From Aquihabitans sp. G128 (GTDB lineage Bacteria > Actinomycetota > Acidimicrobiia > Acidimicrobiales > Iamiaceae): a stretch of DNA of 64,000 bases. The notes under the pieces were generated by a model that searched no databases, was not told the DNA's origin, and saw nothing but the letters and a program-made list of their open reading frames with translations. Positions 25,096 to 34,134 of the stretch are shown here, piece after piece; position 1 is the first letter of the stretch; each line of letters opens with the position of its first letter. The translations under genes were made by a program, and so were the position numbers. The DNA lies in the NCBI RefSeq assembly GCF_019048865.1, contig NZ_CP077604.1, positions 1,922,001 to 1,986,000 on the forward strand, written 5' to 3'.

Positions 25096-26277
25096 ATGGC
25101 CGTGATCGATCGCACCAGCCTCGGCGGAGGCGGTGGTGCGCCGCCACCCGGCACCGTCCGCAAGGTCCGGCTGCCCGAGCTCGACGTCATCCGCGTCCTC
25201 GCCTCGATCGAGGTGGTGCTCTGGCACCTCACCTTCAGCGGGTGGGCCATGGCCGACGCCGCCCACACGGTGAAGTTCTCGGCCACCAGCCAGATCATCC
25301 GCTACGGGTACTTCGTCCCCCAGCTCTTCTTCATGGTCAGCGGCCTGGTGATCATGGGCGCCATCCAGAACGCCACGCCGTGGGGCTTCTTCCGCGGCCG
25401 GGTGATCCGCGTGGTGCCGCTGTTCTGGCTCCTGTGCACGATCACCTGGGTGGTCAGCCGCAACCACCACCACTTCGAGCCGCTGACCTGGCAGGCGTAC
25501 CTGCTCAACATGTCGTTCCTGACCAGCATCGCCGGCGGGCCCTTCATCGACGCCGTCTACTGGACGCTCACCGTGGAGCTGTTCTTCTACGGCACGATCT
25601 GGCTGGCCATGTGCAGCGGCCAGCTCCACCGGCTGCGGACGCTGCTGCTGGGGTGGTTGGTCGTGGGTGGCATCGTCGAGCTGCTCACGCTGCACGCCGA
25701 CGGCGCCCTCGGGCACTTCGGGTTCCTCATGCGGTGGAACTGCTGCTTCGCCATCGGGATCCTCTGCTGGATGCTCCAGCAGGACCGCCGCGACCGGTTC
25801 GCCTGGGCCATGCTCCCGCTCTGCAGCCTGCTGGCCTTCCGGGCCGTCTGGCTGGTGGCCCAGGAGTTCGGCGCCTACCTGCAGCCCGGCCAGCACCTCC
25901 ACCCCTGGGTGGGCGCGGTGGCCATCCAGCTCTGCGTGGTGCTCATGGTCGCCCTCGCCCTGAAGGGGCCCACGGGCTGGGTGTCGGACCGAGCAGCCAA
26001 GCACTGGGCCTTCGCCGGGGCCCTCACCTATCCCGTGTACCTCTTCCACGAGAACGTCGGCCTGGTGGCCATGGACCGCTTCCACTGGGTCAACAAGTGG
26101 CTGCTGGTGAGCGTGGTCTTCGCCTGCGTGGTGGCCTTCGCCTGGCTGGCGACGGAGTTCTGGGAGAAGCCGGTGATCGCCTGGCTCAAGCGCCGCATCC
26201 CGGCCCAGCGCCCGGCGCGGCGAACCAGCACACCCCCACCGGACGTGCCTCCGGCCGCCCTCCCCCCGGCCGCCTGA
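25096..26277 (+). CDS. Membrane acyltransferase, acyltransferase 3 (OafA/ExoZ type)
   Basis: Integral membrane O-acyltransferase of 393 residues that would acetylate or succinylate the glycan. The family start is clear: LPELDVIRVLASIEVVLWHL, where the His is the likely catalytic residue, then YFVPQLFFMVSGLVI, RVIRVVPLFWL and YWTLTVELFFY, with about ten membrane helices and the late YPVYLFHENVG segment. A start at the ATG 25096 is supported by GAGGGAG 8 nt upstream, but the frame is open from the preceding glycosyltransferase. A Pro/Ala-rich tail ends the protein. It is the last gene of the operon starting at 21968. Confidence 0.85.
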   Translation: MAVIDRTSLGGGGGAPPPGTVRKVRLPELDVIRVLASIEVVLWHLTFSGWAMADAAHTVKFSATSQIIRYGYFVPQLFFMVSGLVIMGAIQNATPWGFFRGRVIRVVPLFWLLCTITWVVSRNHHHFEPLTWQAYLLNMSFLTSIAGGPFIDAVYWTLTVELFFYGTIWLAMCSGQLHRLRTLLLGWLVVGGIVELLTLHADGALGHFGFLMRWNCCFAIGILCWMLQQDRRDRFAWAMLPLCSLLAFRAVWLVAQEFGAYLQPGQHLHPWVGAVAIQLCVVLMVALALKGPTGWVSDRAAKHWAFAGALTYPVYLFHENVGLVAMDRFHWVNKWLLVSVVFACVVAFAWLATEFWEKPVIAWLKRRIPAQRPARRTSTPPPDVPPAALPPAA

Positions 26278-26386
26278 CCTCCTGGCCCGCCCCGACCTGG
26301 TGCGGCTGCCCGTCGGGTCGGCCCGCTGGCCCGCTGGCTTCCGGCCGCCGGTCCCGATCACGGCGATGGCCTGGCAAGCTGGCCCC

Positions 26387-27313
26387 GTGGGGATCGGGCG
26401 GAGGCAGCGGCTGCTGCGGGGCATCGGCGTCTCGGTCGGCGCCCTCGCCGTCCTCGTCGGCGGCACGGCGGTGGCCCTCGGCGGCCGGCTCCCCGGGGCG
26501 AGCCCCCACCGACGCGCTCCGGCGTCGACCACGACCACCACGGTCGCCTACGCCGGTCCCCAGCGCTACGAGTTCTGGGGCACGGTCCTCGACGCTCCCG
26601 GCTCCCCGGCGATCCTGTGCGACTCGGTGCTCGAGTCGCTGCCGCCCCGGTGCGGCAAGGGCCGGACCGTCCGGGGCTGGGACTGGCACGCGGTGGGCGG
26701 TGGCTACGCGATCGACCACGACGTCCGCAGGGGCGACTTCCACGTCGTCGGCACGCTCGTGGACGGCGAGATCCGCCTGACCCAGCCCGCCGACCACGAG
26801 CCGGCGCCGAAGCCGGTCCGAGCTCCCGAGGAGCAGACCGATCCGCCGTGCCGCCCGCCTCGTGGCGGGTGGAAGGTGGTCGACGAGGACCGCTACGACC
26901 AGGCGTCCGAGACGGCGATGCTGCGCGCCGCCCGAGCCGAACCGGACTTCGCCGGCGTCTTCCGGAGCGGCCGGCCTCGGGCGGTCTTCACCGTGGCCTT
27001 CACGGGAGACCTGGCGCGCCACCGCCGCGAGCTGGCCGCCTTGTGGGGCGGCCCGATCTGCGTCGTGCGCCACCCCACCACCCGCGCCGCCCTCCAGGCC
27101 GCCCAGGACCGGCTCACCGCCGACGTCGTCGACCGACGGGTGGCGGGCGCCACGCTCACCTCCGTCGGGGTCGACGAGGTCGACGGCGTGCTGCGGGTGG
27201 GCGTGGAGCTCGATCCGGAGGGCGGCGTCCGTGCCATCCAGGCCCGGCTGGCCGAGCGCTACGGCGTGCCGGTGCGGGTCGGGACCGAGCAGCTGCGGCC
27301 CTACCCCGGCTGA
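26387..27313 (+). CDS. Membrane-anchored protein of unknown function
   Basis: A protein of about 308 residues that I do not recognise. It has an N-terminal membrane helix (GVSVGALAVLVGGTAVALGG), a Thr-rich linker, and an extracytoplasmic region with four Cys, the segment YEFWGTVLDAPGSPAILCDSV, and a C-terminal part with VFTVAFTGDLARHRREL and GGVRAIQARLAERYGVPVRV that looks like an alpha/beta domain. The GTG at 26387 is used; an ATG at 26366 would add seven residues. It lies 109 nt after the acyltransferase on the same strand and may be a separate transcript. Confidence 0.6.
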   Translation: MGIGRRQRLLRGIGVSVGALAVLVGGTAVALGGRLPGASPHRRAPASTTTTTVAYAGPQRYEFWGTVLDAPGSPAILCDSVLESLPPRCGKGRTVRGWDWHAVGGGYAIDHDVRRGDFHVVGTLVDGEIRLTQPADHEPAPKPVRAPEEQTDPPCRPPRGGWKVVDEDRYDQASETAMLRAARAEPDFAGVFRSGRPRAVFTVAFTGDLARHRRELAALWGGPICVVRHPTTRAALQAAQDRLTADVVDRRVAGATLTSVGVDEVDGVLRVGVELDPEGGVRAIQARLAERYGVPVRVGTEQLRPYPG

Positions 27314-27329
27314 CGAGCGTCTCTGTCGG

Positions 27330-27698
27330 TCAGCCCTCCGACGGTGGGGTGAACTCGGGCTGGTCGAGCAGGCGGAGCCAGGTGCCGTCGGGCTGGCGGC
27401 GCACCACCTGGGCCCGGGCACCGGCGCCGTCCTTCGGCGGGGTGGACGTCAGGGCGATGTCGCCGCTGACCAGGGTGGGCAGCGGCGGCTCCTGCTCGAA
27501 GTGGGGCCGGTGCGACAGCACCTGCTCCCAGAGCTCCTGGATGGCCGCTCGGCCGACGGTGGTGCCGCCCGGCGGGTACGCCATCACCGCGTCCTCCTCG
27601 TAGAGGGCGGCGACGCCGGCCGCGTCCCCGGCGTTGGACCGCTCCACGAACAAGCGGGTGAGGTCTTCGGGCTTCTGGGCCTTCTCGTTCTCGGTCAT
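27330..27698 (-). CDS. SnoaL/NTF2-like small protein (SgcJ/EcaC type)
   Basis: A 122-residue cone-shaped alpha+beta barrel protein of the NTF2 superfamily: EDLTRLFVERSNAGDAAGVAALYEEDAVMAYPPGG followed by GRAAIQELWEQVL and a beta-rich C-terminal half (GDIALTSTP, AQVVRRQPDGTWLRLLDQPEF). Members include polyketide cyclases, isomerases and binding proteins; this one fits the ketosteroid-isomerase-like SgcJ/EcaC group. No catalytic role can be assigned. It is divergent from the LysR gene, 71 nt away, the usual layout of a LysR target. Confidence 0.75.
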   Translation of the reverse strand: MTENEKAQKPEDLTRLFVERSNAGDAAGVAALYEEDAVMAYPPGGTTVGRAAIQELWEQVLSHRPHFEQEPPLPTLVSGDIALTSTPPKDGAGARAQVVRRQPDGTWLRLLDQPEFTPPSEG

Positions 27699-27769
27699 GG
27701 CTCCATGGTGCGGGTGTTCCCCTTCAGAAGTCCAACGAATGGATCAGATCGCACCTAGCATCGCTGGTC

Positions 27770-28648
27770 ATGGAACTCCGACAGCTCGAGTACCTCGTGG
27801 CGGTGGCCGAGGAGGGTGGCTTCACCCGCGCCGCCGAACGGGTCCACATCAGCCAGTCCGGCGTCAGCGCCCAGATCCGCCAGCTCGAGCGCGAGCTCGG
27901 CGCCGACCTCTTCGACCGCACCAGCCGGAGCGTGGCGCTCACCGGAGCGGGCCGGGCCGCGCTCGAGCATGCCCGCACGGTGCTCGCCTCGGCCCAGGCG
28001 GTGCGCCAGGCGGTGGACGACGTCGGCCAGGTCGTGCGGGGCCGACTGGTGGTGGGCATGGTGACGGGCTGCACCATCACGCCGCTCTTCGACGCCCTCG
28101 CCGCCTTCCACGACGACCACCCCGGCGTCGAGCTGGCCCTCGTGGAGGACACGTCGGACCGCCTCGTCGACCAGGTGCGCAGCGGCGCGCTCGACCTCGC
28201 CCTCGTGGGGGTGGCCGGTGCCGCGCCGAGCGGGCTCGACGGCCTCACCACCATCAGCGAGCCGGTGGTGGCGGCGGTCCCCCGGGACCACGCCCTCGCC
28301 CGCCGCAAGCGCACGACCCTTGCCGCCGTCGCCGCCCACCCGGTGGTCGCCCTGCCGCCGGGCACCGGCATCCGAGCCGCGTTCGACCAGGCGTGCACCG
28401 CCGCCGGCGTGTCCCCCACCGTCGCCCTCGAGGCCAGCGCCCCCGACGCGGTGGCCGACCTGGCCGCCCGCGGCCTCGGCGTCGCCGTGCTCAGCGCGTC
28501 GATGGTGCCGGCGGACCACCCCGACCTCGTCGCCGTCCCCATCACCGATGCCCGCGTCCCCGCCCTCCTCGCCCTCACCTGGAAGCCGACCCCCGGCCCG
28601 GCCCTCGCCGCCCTCCTCCGCCACACCCACCGCACCTTCGGCCGCTGA
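27770..28648 (+). CDS. LysR-family transcriptional regulator
   Basis: DNA-binding regulator of 292 residues. The winged helix-turn-helix is MELRQLEYLVAVAEEGGFTRAAERVHISQSGVSAQIRQLERELG, and the effector-binding domain starts about residue 90 (GRLVVGMVTGCTITPLFDAL). LysR proteins usually repress their own gene and activate a divergent target, here the SnoaL-like gene at 27698. The promoter has TAGCAT 8 nt before the ATG at 27770, a leaderless arrangement. Its effector is unknown. Confidence 0.9.
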   Translation: MELRQLEYLVAVAEEGGFTRAAERVHISQSGVSAQIRQLERELGADLFDRTSRSVALTGAGRAALEHARTVLASAQAVRQAVDDVGQVVRGRLVVGMVTGCTITPLFDALAAFHDDHPGVELALVEDTSDRLVDQVRSGALDLALVGVAGAAPSGLDGLTTISEPVVAAVPRDHALARRKRTTLAAVAAHPVVALPPGTGIRAAFDQACTAAGVSPTVALEASAPDAVADLAARGLGVAVLSASMVPADHPDLVAVPITDARVPALLALTWKPTPGPALAALLRHTHRTFGR

Positions 28649-28861
28649 CCCTGGTCGGTCGCCCCATCGATGCAACGGGGGTCGATCGCGCCCACCCGGC
28701 AACGACGACTGGCCCCACCCGCCGCCACCCACCTGAGTGCTACGCCGGTCGCCCGACGCCTGGGACCAGGACCGCTCGGCCGGTCACCGCGTCGAAGGGC
28801 GCGCCGGAGGCTAGAGGGGTCGATTCGTCGTGTTCGTCCGCTTCGATGGCCGCCGGCCGCT

Positions 28862-28907
28862 GATTCCCGTCGCCCAGGGTCGCATCGCGACCCCACACGA
28901 CAGGAAT
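28862..28907. repeat. 46-nt dispersed palindromic repeat, copy 1
   Basis: Begins GATTCCCGTCGC and ends CGACAGGAAT, with an inner GGTCGC-AT-GCGACC-like pair, so it can fold as a two-step hairpin. It is the first of five copies at two loci in the window. Confidence 0.75.
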
Positions 28908-28921
28908 GCCCGGCCCCAACC

Positions 28922-28967
28922 GATTCCTGTCGCTGGAGGGCGAATGGCGACCCCCAAGGACAGGAAT
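28922..28967. repeat. 46-nt dispersed palindromic repeat, copy 2
   Basis: Begins GATTCCTGTCGC and ends GGACAGGAAT, exactly 60 nt after copy 1. The outer arms ATTCCTGTC and GACAGGAAT pair perfectly, while the inner part has diverged. Confidence 0.7.
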
Positions 28968-29279
28968 CCCCGCCCGAAGGTCGGCATGACCGAGATGACC
29001 GACCCGATTCGAGCAGGTGGGGTCAGTCGCGCATGACCATCGACAACTGCTGGAACCAACCACCCGAAGCGCCCCCACAACCGGACGAACCACCCACGCG
29101 AACCCGACGCCCCCGAGGCCGAAGCCCCGGCCACCAACGCAGCGCCGGCTCCGCCGTCGTCGCGCCCTTGGAAAGCGGCGACCTACGACCCGGCCCTGAT
29201 CCCATCGAGCAACCGAGCAGCGACCGCCTCAGGCCGAGCGCCCAGGCCCAGGCCCCGGCCCGACCGACGCCCGCTCGGG

Positions 29280-30164
29280 TCAGGCGGGGCGGAGCTGGGC
29301 GAAGAGGGTGGGGTTGGCCATGAGGCGGTGGCCGGAGGCCTTCCAGAGGGTGCGGGTGGCCCGGTAGAGGCCGAGCTTGGCCTGGACGGCGGCGGTGGAG
29401 CGGCTGCCGTCGACGGCGAGGACGGGCTTGAGGACCTCGAAGGTGGGCTCGCGGAAGCCGCAGTCGAGGGCGAGGCGGGTGAGCGACCGCCGGGAGAACT
29501 GGTTGACGTGGTCCTTGGCGTACAGGTGGTTGCGGTCCTCCCGACCCTTGCGGGCCAGCGTGGCGGCGGTGCGGGCGCGAGCGATCTGGAACGGCCAGCT
29601 CGGCGTCTGCACGAACACGTAGCCGTCGGGGCGCAGCAGGGTGCGGAGGTGCTCGAGCAGGGGCTGGGGGGTCGGTAGGTGCTCGATCACGTCCCAGAGC
29701 GTGACCACGTCGACCGTGCCGGGCTCGATCCCGGCCTCCTCCACCCGGCCGAGGTGCACGTCGTCGACCAGGCCCAGCTCGTCGTGGGCCCAGCGCACCG
29801 CGCCCGGGGCCAGCTCGTAGCCGTCGACCTGCCAGGTCGGCCGGCGCTGGCGCATCGTCTGCACGAAGTACCCGAGGCCGCAGCCGATGTCGACCAGGCG
29901 GCCGCCGTCGGCGGGCAGGTAGGTGTCGGTGAACTCCTCGAAGACGGCGCGGTGGGCCACGTCCCAGAAGTCGACGTCGGCGGCGGTCACGCCCTGGTCC
30001 CAGTAGCCGTCGTAGTCGTCGGGCTGGGACCAGCCGGAGTACACGTGGCGGCAGGACGCGCAGCGCCGCAGCGGCACGCCCTGGTCGACGAACACGACCT
30101 TGCCCTCGGTGCCGCCGCAGAGGTGGCAGGTGGTGTTGGTCGCCCGTTCGGCGATGGCGGTCAC
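29280..30164 (-). CDS. Zinc-ribbon SAM-dependent methyltransferase (polysaccharide locus)
   Basis: Class I methyltransferase of 294 residues with an N-terminal zinc ribbon (CHLCGG about residue 13, RRCASCRHVYSGW), a layout found in sugar- and lipid-modifying methyltransferases. The SAM site is LVDIGCGLGYFVQTM, and the post-motifs are VDVVTLWDVIEHLPTPQPLL and LRPDGYVFVQTPSW. The GTG overlaps the stop of the O-antigen ligase-like gene (GTGA). It is the last gene of the operon running down from 35751 and probably caps or decorates the polysaccharide. Confidence 0.83.
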   Translation of the reverse strand: MTAIAERATNTTCHLCGGTEGKVVFVDQGVPLRRCASCRHVYSGWSQPDDYDGYWDQGVTAADVDFWDVAHRAVFEEFTDTYLPADGGRLVDIGCGLGYFVQTMRQRRPTWQVDGYELAPGAVRWAHDELGLVDDVHLGRVEEAGIEPGTVDVVTLWDVIEHLPTPQPLLEHLRTLLRPDGYVFVQTPSWPFQIARARTAATLARKGREDRNHLYAKDHVNQFSRRSLTRLALDCGFREPTFEVLKPVLAVDGSRSTAAVQAKLGLYRATRTLWKASGHRLMANPTLFAQLRPA

Positions 30165-31507
30165 GGCTGGTCCTCCGAGGTGCGAGACGACGTGGTGGCG
30201 AGCACGGGCGACGGGGTCGACGGCGACGAGCGGCCGAGCGCGCCGGCCACCTCCATCCCGGCGAAGAAGAACAGGCCCATGGGATAGATCACGAGGAAGG
30301 GCACGAAGAACGAGCCCCCCAGGAAGGCGAGCACCACCGGCAGGGCCCACGGTCCGGCGTTGGCCAGCGCCGGGCGCCAGGCCGAGGCCAGCCAGATGCC
30401 GAGGCACAGCATGGGCACCACCCCGCCGATGAGCAGCAGGCGGACCACCGAGGTCTCGGAGCTGACCCGGCCGTCGCCGGCGACGAGGGTGTCGACCAAC
30501 CGTCCGGGCGTCGCCGTCGGGTCGGGCACGTCGGTGATGGCGAAGGTGTTGCCGTCGAGCCGGTAGATGATCGAGAGGCGGAGCTTGGCCGACTCGGACT
30601 TGCCGGCTGCGGCCCGGTTCACCGGCGAGAGGTCGATGGGCACCAGGGCGAGCAGGGTGACGGCGGCCACCGAGAGCAGCACCGGCCAGGGGATGCGGCG
30701 GTCGCGCGGCGCCCGCTCCGGGGCCCGGCCCCAGACGTAGACCACCAGCAGGCCCATGCCGAGGGCGGCGTAGCCCGAGTAGCTCACCGAGACGAGGACG
30801 TTGAAGACGCCGCAGATCACCACGATCCGTCGCGGCCGGCGGTTGAGGTTGCGGGCCAGGGCCGCGATCGAGATGACCACCAGCGCCGAGAACATGGCCG
30901 ACTGGTTGGGGTCGTCCCAGTAGCCGCCGAAGCGGATGACGATGCCGGGGTAGCCGTGGGCGGGCAGCCGCCCGGTGGTGGCGTAGAGGAAGATCTGGAT
31001 CAGGTTGGCGCCGGTGCAGATCACCACGAACACCTGCGAGATCCTCCCCACCACCCGCACCAGCGAGTGCGCCGCCGAGGGGCAGCTGTGCACCACCACC
31101 GAGACGATCCCGGCGCAGAGCAGCGAGAAGATGAAGGGCACCGCCAGGCTCGGGGCGTAGCCGCCGTTGATGATCGACATGACGGCCACGGCGGCGGCGG
31201 TGAGGAACAGCCACAGGCCGCTGCGGCTGAGCACGAGGCGCCGGCCCGAGGCGGCGAGCAGCCCGATCATGGCGGCGAGCAGGCCCAGGTGGATGGCGTA
31301 CTTGCCGGCGGAGAGGAGCGGTGGGGTGTCCTTGTAGACGTTGCCGTAGCCCGAGACGTTGTACTGGAACGGGTACCGGTAGCCGTAGTACGCCAGCGCC
31401 ACCACGAAGCTGGCCAGCATCATCGTGCTGATCGGCCCACCGGCCGAGGCGGGAGCCTCGCGGCGTGGGGTAGCCGCCGGCCGGGGGCCGAGGTCGACGG
31501 CCGCCAT
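30161..31507 (-). CDS. O-antigen ligase/polymerase-like membrane protein (Wzy/WaaL type)
   Basis: Polytopic membrane protein of 448 residues, with about eleven helices, for example KYAIHLGLLAAMIGLLAASG and VPFIFSLLCAGIVSVVVH. The long outer loop (RFGGYWDDPNQSAMFSALVV) and the later SSETSVVRLLLIGGVVPML resemble the ligase/polymerase superfamily, where the loop Arg and the DxN-type segment contact the lipid-linked glycan. Position between a flippase-linked methyltransferase and the end of the operon supports a polymerase role. Such proteins have little sequence identity, so Wzy against WaaL is undecided. The ATG at 31507 overlaps the preceding stop by 1 nt (TGATG). Confidence 0.75.
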   Translation of the reverse strand: MAAVDLGPRPAATPRREAPASAGGPISTMMLASFVVALAYYGYRYPFQYNVSGYGNVYKDTPPLLSAGKYAIHLGLLAAMIGLLAASGRRLVLSRSGLWLFLTAAAVAVMSIINGGYAPSLAVPFIFSLLCAGIVSVVVHSCPSAAHSLVRVVGRISQVFVVICTGANLIQIFLYATTGRLPAHGYPGIVIRFGGYWDDPNQSAMFSALVVISIAALARNLNRRPRRIVVICGVFNVLVSVSYSGYAALGMGLLVVYVWGRAPERAPRDRRIPWPVLLSVAAVTLLALVPIDLSPVNRAAAGKSESAKLRLSIIYRLDGNTFAITDVPDPTATPGRLVDTLVAGDGRVSSETSVVRLLLIGGVVPMLCLGIWLASAWRPALANAGPWALPVVLAFLGGSFFVPFLVIYPMGLFFFAGMEVAGALGRSSPSTPSPVLATTSSRTSEDQP

Positions 31508-32511
31508 CAGCGGGACCCGGCCCGGACCACCAGCGCCACCGAGGTGGTCACGTGGTTGCGGTAGAGCAGGCGGATGTGGGGCTCGGCCACGTACGGCGGC
31601 ACGTCCACGTAGGCGTCCATGGCCCCGGTGCCCGCTTCCAGGTGCAGGGTGGCCACCTCGTGGCCCTCGGCCTCGAGGCGGGCCGCCAGCGCCCGGATGT
31701 CCCGGCGGCGGTAGAGCACGGTCGGGCCCGACTCGATGGTGTCCTCGTCGGAGTCGAGGTTGAGCTCGGTGGTGTGCACGGCGATGCCGCCGGGGCGCAG
31801 GGTCCGCAGGGAGGCGGTGACGAAGTCCAGGCCGGCGTCGATCGTGCCGAGGTGCTCGAACGCGCAGGCCGACCAGCAGAAGTCGAAGCCGGTCAGGTCG
31901 TCGGGGACCTCGCGCATGTCGACGGGGCGCCACGTGACCCGTTCGGCGAAGGCCTCGGGGTCGCAGAGCTCGGGGCGGGCCAGGTCGTCGAGGACGCCCG
32001 ACGCGTGCTGGTCGGCGTTGGTCCACAGCCGGGCCTCGGCCGCGTCGGGGGCCAGGTCGGTGGCGACCACCTCGACACCCCGGCCGGCGATGAACGCCAC
32101 CATCGACTCGCGACCCACGCCGAAGCCGAGGCCCCGCCGGCCGGGCCCGAGCACGTCGAGGGCGTCGAGCGTGCGCACCAGGTACGCCCACTCCCAGAGC
32201 TTGCGGTGGGCCTCGGGCTCCTCGCCCAGCGCCTCGCACCAGGTCCGGAACCACTTCGACTCCACCTGGTCCTGGGTGCACGTCCGCGACAGCACGCCCG
32301 GGCCGAAGCGCTCGTCGAGCGGCTCGGGGTCCAGCTCGCGGTGCGCCCGCTCGAGGTCGGCCAGCCGCAGCGCAAGGGCAGCCTGGTTGCGCTTCACCTG
32401 GGTGAGGCCCCGGACGGTCGCCGAGGAGCGGCGGACGTCGTCGCGCACGCCTTCGGGCAGGCGGTCGAAGGAGCGGCGGAGGGCCTCGACGGCGAACGAG
32501 CGGGCGGTCAC
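31507..32511 (-). CDS. SAM-dependent methyltransferase in the polysaccharide locus
   Basis: A protein of 334 residues with a helical, basic N-terminal part (about 1-90, possibly coiled coil) and a methyltransferase domain: RGLGFGVGRESMVAFIAGRGVEVVATDL as the SAM site, FDFCWSACAFEHLGTIDAGLDF and LRPGGIAVHTTELN. The target is probably a sugar hydroxyl of the exported polysaccharide or its lipid carrier. GTG at 32511 overlaps the flippase stop by 4 nt. The gene is embedded in the Wzx/Wzy operon. Confidence 0.8.
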   Translation of the reverse strand: MTARSFAVEALRRSFDRLPEGVRDDVRRSSATVRGLTQVKRNQAALALRLADLERAHRELDPEPLDERFGPGVLSRTCTQDQVESKWFRTWCEALGEEPEAHRKLWEWAYLVRTLDALDVLGPGRRGLGFGVGRESMVAFIAGRGVEVVATDLAPDAAEARLWTNADQHASGVLDDLARPELCDPEAFAERVTWRPVDMREVPDDLTGFDFCWSACAFEHLGTIDAGLDFVTASLRTLRPGGIAVHTTELNLDSDEDTIESGPTVLYRRRDIRALAARLEAEGHEVATLHLEAGTGAMDAYVDVPPYVAEPHIRLLYRNHVTTSVALVVRAGSR

Positions 32512-34133
32512 GGGTGGAGCCTCCGGTTGACGGCACCGAGCAGCTCGGCCCGGTCGGTGGGGACGAGGGCGACGGCCCACGCGAGGACGAGGGTGGCGAC
32601 CACCGCGGCGGCCACGACCGGCGCGCCGATGCCCGACGGCAGGGCCCGGTCGAGCGCCCAGGCCACCAGGGCCGGCACCGCGACCACCATCGGCCCGGCC
32701 AGCGAGCGGCGCACGACCACCGCCCCGCGGACGGACAGCGAGCGGGTGCGGGGCAGGTTCACCCGGAGGTGGACGACGACGGCGACGGCCGAGCCGATGA
32801 GGGTGCCGGCGGCGACGCCGAGCGGCCCGAACGCGATGCCGAGGGCGGCGCTCGACCCCACGTTGACGACCCCCTCGACCAGCGGCGTCCACCGGGCCGA
32901 GCGGTGCTCGCCGGTGCCGAACAGCACGACCGGGAACGGGAACGTCAGGAGGCGCACGGCGGTGGCGGCCACCAGGAGCTGCAGCATGGGGACGCTGCGG
33001 TGGGCGATCTCGCTGCCCAGCCACAGGTGCAGCAGCGGCGAGCACACCAGGGCCAGCACCGCCGCAGCGGCGACGACCACGGTCGCTCCCCATCGGACGA
33101 GGCGCAGGAACAGGTCGTCGAGCTCGGCGACCTGCCCCGCGGCGGCGAGGGCGGCCGAGGCCGGCACCAGCGGGGCGAGGGCCGAGCCGTACACCGCGGT
33201 CAGGATGCCGACGATGCCCGCTGCGGCGGCGTAGGGGGCCACGGCGGCGAAGTCGAGGCGGGCGACGATGGTGGTGTCGAGGCCGATCACCAGCACCGAG
33301 GCCAGGGTCCACACGCCGTAGGCGGCGCAGAACGTGAACATCGAGCGAGCCAGCGCCGGGCGGACGAGCGATCGGCCGACGGGGATGCGCAGGCGGGCGA
33401 AGGCCACGCCCACCAGCAGGTGCCCGGCCACCGTGGCGATCGCCCAGGCGGCAGCCAGCACCGCGATCCCGTGGCCCTGGATGGCCAGGGCGGCGACGGC
33501 GAGGGCCCCGACCAGGCGCGAGCCCATGGTGATGGCGGCCGGCACCACGATGCGGTGGAGGCTGAGGAAGTAGCCGCTGACCGCGGTGGCGAGCAGGCTG
33601 AGGAGGGCGGAGGCGCCGATGAGGCCCAGCGCCCAGCGGGCGTCGCCCACCAGCTCGGTCGGCAGCCGGCTCCAGATCACCGGCACCAGGGCCACGAGCC
33701 CGCCGAGCACCAGGGCGCCCACGGCGACCAACGCCACCTGCAGGGCCAGCATGGTGGAGACCACCCGTCCCCGAGCCTCGGCGTCGTCCTCGTCGATGCC
33801 AGCCACGAAGTGGCCGATGGCGCTCAGGGCCCCGAGGTCGAGCAGGGCGAGGTAGGTGCCGATCTCCACGGCGAGCGCCCAGACGGCGTAGGGCTCGGCC
33901 CCGAGCCGACGGACGAGCAGGGGCGGGAGGAAGAGGGCGAGGAAGGCGCCCGAGGCCGTGCGCAGCAGGCTGCCGAGCGAGCTCTTGACGAGCGACGGGC
34001 GAGCCGGCTCGGCCCCTGGGAGCTCGACGACTCCAGCCTCGGCGACGACCGGCTCGACCACGCCCGGCCCGACCGGGGACGGCACGGCGGCCGGTTCGGC
34101 GACGGCCACCGGGCCGACGGTGACCTCGCTCAC
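32508..34133 (-). CDS. Polysaccharide flippase (Wzx/MOP superfamily)
   Basis: Membrane protein of 541 residues with about fourteen predicted helices, the MOP-superfamily number, after a Pro/Val/Glu-rich cytoplasmic start of some 45 residues. Segments such as SLLRTASGAFLALFLPPLLVRRLGAEPYAVWALA and YGVWTLASVLVIGLDTTIVARL fit the Wzx group. It would flip undecaprenyl-linked repeat units across the membrane before polymerisation. The GTG at 34133 follows the kinase stop by 1 nt, and the next gene overlaps its end. Confidence 0.83.
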   Translation of the reverse strand: MSEVTVGPVAVAEPAAVPSPVGPGVVEPVVAEAGVVELPGAEPARPSLVKSSLGSLLRTASGAFLALFLPPLLVRRLGAEPYAVWALAVEIGTYLALLDLGALSAIGHFVAGIDEDDAEARGRVVSTMLALQVALVAVGALVLGGLVALVPVIWSRLPTELVGDARWALGLIGASALLSLLATAVSGYFLSLHRIVVPAAITMGSRLVGALAVAALAIQGHGIAVLAAAWAIATVAGHLLVGVAFARLRIPVGRSLVRPALARSMFTFCAAYGVWTLASVLVIGLDTTIVARLDFAAVAPYAAAAGIVGILTAVYGSALAPLVPASAALAAAGQVAELDDLFLRLVRWGATVVVAAAAVLALVCSPLLHLWLGSEIAHRSVPMLQLLVAATAVRLLTFPFPVVLFGTGEHRSARWTPLVEGVVNVGSSAALGIAFGPLGVAAGTLIGSAVAVVVHLRVNLPRTRSLSVRGAVVVRRSLAGPMVVAVPALVAWALDRALPSGIGAPVVAAAVVATLVLAWAVALVPTDRAELLGAVNRRLHP

Positions 34134-34134
34134 G

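Larger units (their letters stand above)
28649..29279. other. Intergenic region with degenerate sequence and two palindromic repeats
   Basis: No gene is supported in these 631 bases. The left part is GC-rich without recognisable coding. Two 46-nt palindromic repeats lie at 28862-28967. From about 29035 to 29279 the sequence is rich in CCAACCACC-type strings and less GC-rich than its neighbours; open frames there give low-complexity Pro/Arg proteins. It may be a decayed gene or a former insertion site. Confidence 0.5.

Noticed and set aside
22576..26541. Very long open frame (over 1300 codons) on the minus strand opposite the glycosyltransferase operon
   Set aside because: The protein is composed of repetitive His/Gly/Asp/Arg/Val strings typical of reading the wrong strand of GC-rich genes; the plus strand carries clear GT4 and acyltransferase signatures.
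28670..29323. Gene in the intergenic island
   Set aside because: The frame crosses both palindromic repeats, gives a low-complexity Pro/Arg product and has no start signal.
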